This document shows, one piece after another, positions 28,861 through 37,227 of a stretch of DNA of 37,227 bases. The DNA comes from SAR324 cluster bacterium (GTDB lineage: Bacteria > SAR324 > XYD2-FULL-50-16): contig JANQLH010000452.1 of NCBI GenBank assembly GCA_028280735.1, positions 1-37,227 of the forward strand, given 5' to 3'. The position numbers and the translations under genes were made by a program. Within the stretch, counting starts at the first letter, position 1. Every line of letters starts with the position of its first letter. The notes under the pieces are model-generated. The model saw only the letters and a list, made by a program, of their open reading frames with translations, searched no databases and was not told the origin of the DNA.

Positions 28861-30153
28861 TTAGTTTTTGAACGAGGGTTGACCTGTCGACTCCAAAACA
28901 CTGATCCAAAGCCTGGAACTCGGATGCAGGGTCTTTTTATGAGAGATGGTCAGGCTAATGGGTAGTTGGCAATACACCCCATGCCAAATGGAAACCAGCA
29001 ATCCCGTTCTGCCGGACATAGCGGCATGAACTGCATTTTGACCTAGGGTTGCACTGAATAAACCATCATTGGTATTAGCCGGGACAGAGCGGATAATGTA
29101 GCTGGGATCGATGTACTTCAGGTTCACTTCAATGCTTTGTTTGGCGAAATATTCGTTGATTCGATCCTTCAATAAACTGCCGATATCCTTTAGTTTTATG
29201 TTTCCCGATTTATCAGTCGCCTGCTCTCCGTTTTGAAAGAACCGCTGTCCGGCGCCTTCGGCTACAACAATTACCGCATGAGATCTTGATTCCAGTCGTT
29301 TCTTCAGTGTCTCCAGGAAACCGTTCGGCCCCTCCAGATCAAAATCCACCTCGGGAATGAGCACATAGTTGACGTCGCGTTGAGAAGCAGCAGCCGTGGC
29401 GGCAATAAATCCGGAGTATCTCCCCATTAGTTTAACAAGTCCAATGCCGTTCGGGTATGAAAGGGCTTCGGTATGAGCGCATTGGATGGCGTTTGTAGCA
29501 GTGTCAACTGCTGTTTCAAAGCCAAATGATTTGGAAACAAAAGAAATATCGTTATCAATTGTTTTTGGAATGGCTGCAACCGCTATTTTTAAGTTTCTGT
29601 TGTCAACTTCTTTTTCGATTTTCTCTGCTGCCCTTAAAGTGCCATCACCGCCTATGATGAACAACATGTTGATGTTTTGTCGTTCCAGCGTGTCAACGAT
29701 TGCTTCAATGGATTGTGCACCGCGAGATGATCCGAGCATTGTTCCGCCTTGTTCGTGAATATCGGAGACAACACTGGGGTCGAGTGGAATGAGGGGATGC
29801 CCGTAGGAAGGAATGAAACCTTGCAGACCATATTTAATACCAAATATGCTTCGTACCCCATATCCATGGTACAGGCTCATAACAATGGCACGAATAACAT
29901 TGTTTAACCCGGGACATAATCCTCCACAGGTGACAATGGCCGCAGTAACCTTTGTGGGGTCAAAATAAATCATTTTGTTCGGTTGTGAGATTTCAAAAGC
30001 AACCGGCGGGTCTTCCTGCTCCATTCCCGGGTAAGGGTGAAACAGAATTTCATTGTTTAAAAGTACTTCATCGGCAATGGATAGTGGAGATTTTATCTTG
30101 GGTTCACCCAAACGCTTTATAATCACTTCTTCCGAAGAAAATGGAGGTTTCAT
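28861..30153 (-). CDS. PfkA-family 6-phosphofructokinase (PPi-PFK-like clade with GGDGT)
   Basis: IIGGDGTLRAA, AIPKTIDNDI, GLVKLMGRYSGFIAA. Confidence 0.92.
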   Translation of the reverse strand: MKPPFSSEEVIIKRLGEPKIKSPLSIADEVLLNNEILFHPYPGMEQEDPPVAFEISQPNKMIYFDPTKVTAAIVTCGGLCPGLNNVIRAIVMSLYHGYGVRSIFGIKYGLQGFIPSYGHPLIPLDPSVVSDIHEQGGTMLGSSRGAQSIEAIVDTLERQNINMLFIIGGDGTLRAAEKIEKEVDNRNLKIAVAAIPKTIDNDISFVSKSFGFETAVDTATNAIQCAHTEALSYPNGIGLVKLMGRYSGFIAATAAASQRDVNYVLIPEVDFDLEGPNGFLETLKKRLESRSHAVIVVAEGAGQRFFQNGEQATDKSGNIKLKDIGSLLKDRINEYFAKQSIEVNLKYIDPSYIIRSVPANTNDGLFSATLGQNAVHAAMSGRTGLLVSIWHGVYCQLPISLTISHKKTLHPSSRLWISVLESTGQPSFKN

Positions 30154-30414
30154 TCCTATTCCCTGTAAAGTTTAACTTCTGCTCTGGAACCAATGATTTT
30201 TAGGCCACTTATAAATGCTATCTTACCAAATTATCTTTTTATTTCTGTCACAGTATCGCGTTTTTTTCAATTAAATTATAAAGCCACCTGCAGATAACTA
30301 TAACAAGGCTATCTTAAGTTTTTTTCTTGTAGCTTTTAGAAGCAGTGGTTAAGCTGATTTGAATAGAGCACTACCTTTGGCATTACTCTCTTCGACAAGT
30401 CTAAGGATTCATTA

Positions 30415-32745
30415 ATGTTATTTGAGAAAGAGCAACTAGTTGATTGCATTCAATCAGACATCGAAATAGTCGCAATTTGGGGGGCGTTCCAAATCATCAA
30501 ACTGGATAACGAGCGGATTAAAGAGTTTTTGCCATATTTTTTGAACTCTCAGTTTACAGATATCCAGGATGCCGGATTGGCCAAAATTGCCGATCTCAAA
30601 CTGGAAGGCTATACCGCGGATATTATCCGCATTTTTCGCGGGGCAGAAGGGCAATTAAAGCATACCGCAGCCTTTGCCATATCAGCATTTCCAAATGACA
30701 TTACCGGGGCACTGTTACACAAATGGTTTGATCAGCTTAGCCATGACAACCAGTCAACCAGGCAGGAATACGATGCAGCCGTCTATTCTTTTTTGAATTT
30801 CGATAAACAGCGAAATTTCCAGACTGCGTTAAACAGCCTCCGAAGTTTTCATGGTGATATGGTTAAAAGCTCCGTTTTGTTCACTAATCTGTTACAGTTC
30901 TGCGAATCGGAGCGAGATTATTCAGAGGTCATAGACCAATATTTCATCCTGAGAGACCAGTTTTCCGATGCGGAGCTGACCCTTCATCTGGTTGATTCCC
31001 TGGTTGATTCCGAGCTTCGGGATTGGTGGGCGACAAATCTTTCCAAGGGCTATACGGTCAGCTCAATTTATAACCAATGCTATATACTTTTGGGATTGGA
31101 TGAAGACCTGACTGATCGCCACTACTGGAACGAGTTGGAGTCTGCCCTGGGTGAGTCCGAAACACTCTATAAGAGCAGCCCAAGCTGCTCCAAGGAACTG
31201 ATCGACACGGTTCAACAATGGATCGGTCATTTGCTCGTCAAGAGTGAAGAGGATCAAACGTTCCTTAAACTTAAGTGGATTATTGACGGTTTTTCCAAGA
31301 ATGAAAACCTGTTTAAAAACACCATACCCAAAATTGTTGAGCTTGAAGTTCAGTTTATTCTTTCAATTCCGCTGTTTATTGTCCTGGAAAAAGCCTTTGT
31401 CGGATGGATGAAAAACCCGGCTGAACATGTAGAACAAATTGCAAACTACTATCACTCCACTTTATTGATTAAGGAAAACCGGGAGAAAGTATTGTCGATG
31501 TTTTTTCCGGAACCGCCCAAGTGGTCTGATGAAGAGTTGATTATCAAAAACAGTGAGTCTCCTGTTGACGTCAATAACAATAAAAATGACATCATTTGGT
31601 CGTTTTACAGGGGTGAACTGCTTGGTTACGCAGTTCCCTGGCCGACCATATTTCCCAATCCCGATTTTTCACATTTTCTGACCAATGGTCTGGCCAGGAT
31701 ATATTGCTCGAATTTTACCGCTTTTATTGAGGCCAAAGACAAGGTCTCCATCGATTATGCCCTACAATTGTTTCAGCTTCGACCGAGTCGAGACGCCATT
31801 ACACTGGTAACCCAACATTTTGATTACCTTTACCAATTTCACACTGAAACATTATATCAAACCGTGGAATTTCTGCCGGACGCATCGTTTTTTGATTTGC
31901 TGCTGGAAAAATACAACCAGGGTGAGAGAGAAATATCCAGACTATTATTGTTGATTTCAACTGTTTTTGATCTGGAGCTTCCGGCGGAGATAAAAACCGA
32001 AGTGTTTGATTCAGGTAAATCTGGTCATCAAATGCTGGGGGTGAAGAAGCCGATCCGTCTACATTGTAATGAGTGTAAAAGTTCGTTTCAATATTCAGCT
32101 GATGTGATCTACATAGACGAAACATCCATCTTGACTTCAAATCAGCTCACACCGGAAGCTATCTGGGTGCCCCATGGATTCAGCTGCAAGAAATGCGAAG
32201 CGGATCTGCCTTTTGATTTAGACACAACCCAAATTGATGAGTTATCCCAACAGTCCAGGGTTGACAGAATTTTCAAGATCACGCCGGAGACAGGAGCCCA
32301 CCAATACGGCTATCCTACAAGTTTAATCGATTTTCCAAGACACCAGGGCAAAATGTACAATCCGGGAGAGTTTGCAGAATTGGTAAAAGGAATCTCCGGG
32401 GGTAGCACTTTAGACGAAGATGAGCTTAAACTGATCTGGATGAAACAAGCGAGATTAATGAATGCCATGTCCCGATGGCAGGAATGTAAAGAAGCTTTGG
32501 AAAAAGTCAAATCGATGGAAAAGATGGATGAAGAATGGATTTTTCTGATGGGACTGGTCAGCTACAAGTTATCGGATTTCGCTGAAGCAAGAAAATACTT
32601 CGACTGGATTATTAAAAAATATCCCGAGGACATTCCCCAGGCATCCTTTACTCCATTTGTTGAAAAAGCCCGTTTGCACATTAGCTACCTGAACTCAAAA
32701 TCGTCAAAAAAAGCTCTGTTTAAAGTAATCCCAGGAAAAAAATGA
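30415..32745 (+). CDS. Uncharacterised 776-aa HEAT/TPR-like repeat protein with a central CxxC...CxxC zinc ribbon
   Basis: LHCNECKSSFQ...GFSCKKCEADL; C-terminal TPR (EEWIFLMGLVSYKLSDFAEARKYFDWIIKKYPED); ATGA overlap with recJ. Confidence 0.75.
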   Translation: MLFEKEQLVDCIQSDIEIVAIWGAFQIIKLDNERIKEFLPYFLNSQFTDIQDAGLAKIADLKLEGYTADIIRIFRGAEGQLKHTAAFAISAFPNDITGALLHKWFDQLSHDNQSTRQEYDAAVYSFLNFDKQRNFQTALNSLRSFHGDMVKSSVLFTNLLQFCESERDYSEVIDQYFILRDQFSDAELTLHLVDSLVDSELRDWWATNLSKGYTVSSIYNQCYILLGLDEDLTDRHYWNELESALGESETLYKSSPSCSKELIDTVQQWIGHLLVKSEEDQTFLKLKWIIDGFSKNENLFKNTIPKIVELEVQFILSIPLFIVLEKAFVGWMKNPAEHVEQIANYYHSTLLIKENREKVLSMFFPEPPKWSDEELIIKNSESPVDVNNNKNDIIWSFYRGELLGYAVPWPTIFPNPDFSHFLTNGLARIYCSNFTAFIEAKDKVSIDYALQLFQLRPSRDAITLVTQHFDYLYQFHTETLYQTVEFLPDASFFDLLLEKYNQGEREISRLLLLISTVFDLELPAEIKTEVFDSGKSGHQMLGVKKPIRLHCNECKSSFQYSADVIYIDETSILTSNQLTPEAIWVPHGFSCKKCEADLPFDLDTTQIDELSQQSRVDRIFKITPETGAHQYGYPTSLIDFPRHQGKMYNPGEFAELVKGISGGSTLDEDELKLIWMKQARLMNAMSRWQECKEALEKVKSMEKMDEEWIFLMGLVSYKLSDFAEARKYFDWIIKKYPEDIPQASFTPFVEKARLHISYLNSKSSKKALFKVIPGKK

Positions 32746-34454
32746 GTCGACCAGTAGTCATTGTTCCGGATATGTCAATTCAAGACTGGTTTGACGAATC
32801 TTCAGATTTATCCCCGGAAGATCAGATAGTCAATTCCATTATTGACGGGCTGGATGAAGAGGATAAAGAAACCTACTTCAAAGCATCATTAAGCGATATT
32901 CCCAACCCTACCAGTTTAAAAAATATTGATAATGCTGTCGCTTTATTTGTCAATGCTGTTTTGAATGACAAAAGGATCCTGATAGTCGGGGATTATGATG
33001 TTGACGGAATTACCTCAACGGCCCTTTTGATTCGCTTTTTCAAGCGCCTGGGGTATACAGATTATGAGGCGTTTATTCCCAATCGATTCATACATGGATA
33101 CGGTTTAACAGAAAAAACCGTTGAAATCATTCTTTCCAAAAAGCCGCAGCTTGTCATTACAGTGGACAACGGAATTACTGCTAAACATGAAGTGGAGTTG
33201 ATCAGGGAAAAAGGAATAGATGTAATAGTTACCGATCACCATCTTCCTCAGAAAGATTCTTTGCCGGATTGTGCCGTTTTAAATCCAAAACAACAGGGTT
33301 GTGGTTTTCCTTACAAACATCTGTCCGGGGTTGGTGTTGTTTTTCTGTTGCTCATTGCTGTAAGAGCGAAACTTCGGGATTTGGGTTTCTGGCTTAATAA
33401 GGTAAAAGAGCCAAACTTACTGGAGCACCTCGATTTGGTAGCCCTTGGCACAATAGCCGACCAGGTTCCATTGCTGGGTCTGAACAGATTGTTTGCCAAA
33501 TACGGCCTAAACCAGATGACCAAAAAAATCCATGAAGCTTGCGATGATGAACTCTTTAACTATTTAAAAATCTTTGCAAAAAAAACCAACATTAATTCAT
33601 TCAACAGCGAATCCATTGCTTTTAGCCTTGCTCCTTTACTCAATGCCACAGGCAGGATGAAAGATGCTGAAGAAGGATTGAAATTTCTATTGTCAGATAA
33701 CGATCAAATAGCCTTAAGCCGATATCAATACCTTGAGCGTTTAAATCAAAAACGACGCAAAAAACAGCAGATCATGGCAAAAAAAGCCGTTTCACAAGCA
33801 GATAATCTGATTAAGGAAGAAAAGGGTATTGTGGTTTATAACGAATCGTTTCACGAAGGATTGATCGGAATTATTGCCAGTCACCTGGTTGATCGGTTTC
33901 ATTTTCCAAGCATTGTCTTAACAGATGGTGAAAATGGTGTTTTAAAAGCCTCCAGCCGTTCCAAAAATGAAAACATAATGGATATGCTCAGGGAATGCGA
34001 AGACTATTTGATTCAATTTGGAGGTCATGCCAATGCCGCAGGGTTTAGTCTCAAAAAAGAGAATTTGGATGGTTTTCACGAATGTTTTACTGAAGTTTGT
34101 GCCAGGTATATTCCTGAGAACCGGGAATATAAAATCGCCGCTAACATGGAAGTGAAGCTTGAAATGATGACATTTGGTTTGATCAACCGGCTTAAAATGC
34201 TGGAGCCCTATGGACATCTAAACAGAAAACCTGTTTTTTTTATTCCCCGGATAGACCTTCCGGTACCGACAACATTGACAGGTAAACACCTTAAATGGAA
34301 GTTGGATCATGAATTAGAGCTGATTTACTGGAACGGGGCTGACTCTTTACCTTATGCCCGATGTTATGATGTGGCTTTCACCTTGGGTGAGAATACCTTC
34401 CGGGGGAAAAGAAAGCGGCAATTGGTGGTAAGTTCAATTATTGCAGCAAGTTAA
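32742..34454 (+). CDS. recJ: Single-stranded-DNA-specific exonuclease RecJ
   Basis: VGDYDVDGITSTALL, VTDHHLP, GTIADQVPL, FGGHANAAGFSL. Confidence 0.94.
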   Translation: MSRPVVIVPDMSIQDWFDESSDLSPEDQIVNSIIDGLDEEDKETYFKASLSDIPNPTSLKNIDNAVALFVNAVLNDKRILIVGDYDVDGITSTALLIRFFKRLGYTDYEAFIPNRFIHGYGLTEKTVEIILSKKPQLVITVDNGITAKHEVELIREKGIDVIVTDHHLPQKDSLPDCAVLNPKQQGCGFPYKHLSGVGVVFLLLIAVRAKLRDLGFWLNKVKEPNLLEHLDLVALGTIADQVPLLGLNRLFAKYGLNQMTKKIHEACDDELFNYLKIFAKKTNINSFNSESIAFSLAPLLNATGRMKDAEEGLKFLLSDNDQIALSRYQYLERLNQKRRKKQQIMAKKAVSQADNLIKEEKGIVVYNESFHEGLIGIIASHLVDRFHFPSIVLTDGENGVLKASSRSKNENIMDMLRECEDYLIQFGGHANAAGFSLKKENLDGFHECFTEVCARYIPENREYKIAANMEVKLEMMTFGLINRLKMLEPYGHLNRKPVFFIPRIDLPVPTTLTGKHLKWKLDHELELIYWNGADSLPYARCYDVAFTLGENTFRGKRKRQLVVSSIIAAS

Positions 34455-34476
34455 CCTACCGGCTGACACAGATAAG

Positions 34477-35034
34477 CTAATTGGTAAAGGTCTTGGCAAG
34501 GCTATGGTGGCACTGTGGACAAGTTTCAACAAGCATTTCCAATGAGGTGTGACATTTAGGACACACCTGGCAATCCCACCCTTTATAATTCTCTACACTA
34601 TGTTTTTTTGATTTGGATGAGATGGAAAGTATTTTGTTCTGCAGTTTTTTATGGGACTGTGCAATAGCCTCATGTTCCGATTTGATCTTTTCAAATTTGG
34701 CAAGATCAGCGTTCAGGTAATTATAAACCTGGTTTAAGACGCTCACACTTTTGCGTTTGTAACGACTTAATTCGTAAAACGCCTTAGCAACCCCCAAAAT
34801 CAGCATAAGATCTATTACGCCCAGGGCAACCTTGCCCCAGAATGGGATCAATTGACTGTCGAATACGGTAATAATAAGGAAACTAAGCAACAGAATAAAT
34901 CCACTGAATGAAACAATCAGACCTTTGTATAAAACAGAAATGACTTTGTGCTGGTTCTGGAATATTTTCAGATAATTGACTAATGGATTTTGTTTCAGGT
35001 CTGCAGGTGGTTTGGACTCGATCGGAGCATTCAT
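34477..35034 (-). CDS. Two-TM membrane protein with C-terminal zinc ribbon
   Basis: Two hydrophobic segments plus CQVCPKCHTSLEMLVETCPQCHHSL. Confidence 0.65.
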   Translation of the reverse strand: MNAPIESKPPADLKQNPLVNYLKIFQNQHKVISVLYKGLIVSFSGFILLLSFLIITVFDSQLIPFWGKVALGVIDLMLILGVAKAFYELSRYKRKSVSVLNQVYNYLNADLAKFEKIKSEHEAIAQSHKKLQNKILSISSKSKKHSVENYKGWDCQVCPKCHTSLEMLVETCPQCHHSLAKTFTN

Positions 35035-35066
35035 AATCTTGCTGGTTCTAAAGGTTGCTCATGGAT

Positions 35067-35780
35067 TTAACTTACTGACTTGGCTAAGTTTTCAAAGCGC
35101 TTTCGGTGCCACTTCTTCTTAAAACGATTGTTGAAATTATCTGCTAATTTTTCAGCCAGGTTTAAGGCCAAAGCTTCAATATCAGCAGCCTCTTCTTCAT
35201 CCAGTATTCTTTTTTCAGCTATTCCGGTCCAGATGATATGACTGGATTTGGCATCGACCAGGCGTAGTTTCATTCGCAAGCCTTTGTCATCCCGGCATGT
35301 CAGACAAGGCCAACGATCCAGCTGGAATACCAGAAAATTGTCCACATCCAGGTAATGGCCAAGAGGATTTGAGAGGTCCTTATCCGAAACGGAAACAACA
35401 GTGAGACTATCCAGGTAAATCTCTTTGCCTTGAGCGATTCTGGGATTCTTCTCCAACAAAGCGTTGAGCTTTTCGTCACTCAATATGGTGTTGTAAAGTG
35501 CCATTCCCTGAACCTTGGTAATCATAGCCTTATGCAGTTTCTCCGCCGATTGCAAGGGAACCGCCTTGGTGCCGAAAATAGAAAAAATCGCTGCTGAGTT
35601 TCCAATTAAATCAATTGCTTCTGGGTATGTTTTGATCTCTTCCAGCTTTCGTTCTTCCAGGATGGCTTTTCGACTATGTTCAGCTATCGTATCCGTAAAG
35701 GTACCTGATCCACTGCACCCGATCACCAAGAGAGCTGCAAGGAAAATAGAAGTGTTTGAGAGCAGTTTGGATATTTGCAT
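35067..35780 (-). CDS. Uncharacterised lipoprotein
   Basis: Signal peptide with lipobox LLVIGC; internal CLTC. Confidence 0.7.
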   Translation of the reverse strand: MQISKLLSNTSIFLAALLVIGCSGSGTFTDTIAEHSRKAILEERKLEEIKTYPEAIDLIGNSAAIFSIFGTKAVPLQSAEKLHKAMITKVQGMALYNTILSDEKLNALLEKNPRIAQGKEIYLDSLTVVSVSDKDLSNPLGHYLDVDNFLVFQLDRWPCLTCRDDKGLRMKLRLVDAKSSHIIWTGIAEKRILDEEEAADIEALALNLAEKLADNFNNRFKKKWHRKRFENLAKSVS

Positions 35781-36190
35781 TGAGTTGTTCTGTTATATCA
35801 TAGCAAGGGAAAATGTTGCTTTGCTATGAATGGCGGTTAGGTAAAAAGTCCTGGTTTAGAGCTTATAACCAACATTTATCAACCTTTTAAGAACTCGTCC
35901 AGTAGGTAAGAAAAGCAAGCTTGATATCTGTCTGATTCCTATCAAGAAGCAGAAATCCATTAATTATTCCCGGTTTCTGAGCTTTGCTTTCTCTGAATGA
36001 TAAGTTAGGTTTGGCACTTTCGAATTCATCTTCATTTTACACAGTCAGGTCTGCGAATGTGAAATTTGAGTCAAGATCTCACGGGAAAAAGGGTTTGACG
36101 AATTTCAACGGAACAGGGCAATTTAATGATTTGGGTGAAAAATACAAACACCAGTAATCATTAACCACCAGGCAAAGAAAGGTAGTGCAG

Positions 36191-37227
36191 ATGAGTGAAC
36201 TCGGCAATCAAATGAAAGCCCGACTTGAAAAGCTGGAAAGACTGAAAACTTTGGGTGTTAACCCTTATCCCTATCGTTTTGAAAAATCGATTACGATCAA
36301 GGAAGTGAAAGAAAAGCAGGACTCACTCATTGAGGATGAAACTGAAGTAAAATTGTGTGGACGACTCCTGGCATTCAGAAGACAGGGAAAAACCGCATTT
36401 TGTAATCTCAAGGACGGATTTGAAAGAATACAGCTTTATGTCTCTAAAAACGTGATTGGCGAAGAACCGTATGAAGCATTTAAATGCCTGGATTTAGGAG
36501 ACTTTGTCGGGGTTAAGGGTGTTGTATTTAAAACAAAAACCGGTGAATTGTCTGTCAACGTAAAGTCGTTTGAAATTCTATGCAAAACCATTCGGCCGTT
36601 GCCGGTTCCTAAAGAAAAGATGGTGGATGGCCAGAAGGTTGTCTATGACCAGTTTAAAAATGTTGAACAGCGATACAGACAGCGACACGTTGATCTGGTT
36701 ATGAACGATGATGTTGTTGATGTCTTCATGAAACGTTCGATCATTTTAAAAACCATTCGTAATTATTTGGAACGGCATGGTTTCCTTGAAGTTGAAACTC
36801 CAACCTTGCAAAGTATTTACGGGGGTGCCAGTGCCAAACCCTTTGAAACGCACCATAATGCACTGGATATGAAACTCTACCTGAGGATATCAAATGAGCT
36901 TTATCTCAAACGCTGTATTGTAGGAGGTATGGATAGGGTTTATGAAATCGTGAAGGATTTTCGAAATGAAGGAATTGATCGTACCCACAATCCCGAGTTC
37001 ACCCAGGTTGAGTATTACCAGGCATACGCAGATTACAACGACATGATGACTCATTTTGAGAATATCTATGTGGAAGCCTGTAAAGCCATTCACGGAACCA
37101 CAAAAATCACCTACCAGGGCACGGAACTGGATCTGACACCTCCCTGGAAACGATTGACCATGAAAGGAGCGATCAAACAATATACGGGATTTGATATCGA
37201 TGAAAAGTCGGATGACGAGATCATAGC
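36191..37227 (+). CDS. lysS: Lysyl-tRNA synthetase, N-terminal part (open at window end; missing from ORF track)
   Basis: MSELGNQMKARLEKLERLKTLGVNPYPYRF..., VEQRYRQRHVDLV, YGGASAKPFETHHNALDMKLYLRI, FRNEGIDRTHNPEFTQVEYYQAYADY. Confidence 0.95.
   Translation, partial: MSELGNQMKARLEKLERLKTLGVNPYPYRFEKSITIKEVKEKQDSLIEDETEVKLCGRLLAFRRQGKTAFCNLKDGFERIQLYVSKNVIGEEPYEAFKCLDLGDFVGVKGVVFKTKTGELSVNVKSFEILCKTIRPLPVPKEKMVDGQKVVYDQFKNVEQRYRQRHVDLVMNDDVVDVFMKRSIILKTIRNYLERHGFLEVETPTLQSIYGGASAKPFETHHNALDMKLYLRISNELYLKRCIVGGMDRVYEIVKDFRNEGIDRTHNPEFTQVEYYQAYADYNDMMTHFENIYVEACKAIHGTTKITYQGTELDLTPPWKRLTMKGAIKQYTGFDIDEKSDDEII

Overview
37.2-kb bacterial chromosomal window, moderate GC, densely coded, with housekeeping-type synteny (possibly a deltaproteobacterial-like or SAR324-like lineage; this placement is a guess). 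Left to right: partial sirtuin, nitrilase-family hydrolase, Tol operon (tolQ-tolR-tolA/tonB-like-tolB-cpoB, no pal), greA, a 1336-aa SNF2 helicase, mreB-mreC-mreD-mrdA (no rodA), maf, two outer-membrane barrel candidates flanking a selenocysteine tRNA (selC), a dCache/HAMP histidine kinase, a PHB-depolymerase-like lipoprotein esterase overlapping a Xer-like gene, an ACP-like protein, HU, a split acyl-CoA carboxylase operon (CT, BC-like, BCCP), 3-hydroxybutyryl-CoA dehydrogenase, an orphan Hpt, a PfkA-family phosphofructokinase, a large TPR/zinc-ribbon protein coupled to recJ, two membrane/lipoprotein unknowns, and partial lysS. The most unusual signal lies at about 21.5-27 kb, where three neighbouring intact ORFs keep their folds but have lost catalytic or attachment residues: a tyrosine recombinase without its tyrosine, an acyl carrier protein with Glu in place of the phosphopantetheine serine, and a biotin carboxylase with nearly all key active-site residues replaced, although its BCCP and CT partners look intact. 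A 30-bp near-perfect palindrome overlaps a predicted promoter of the recombinase-like gene.
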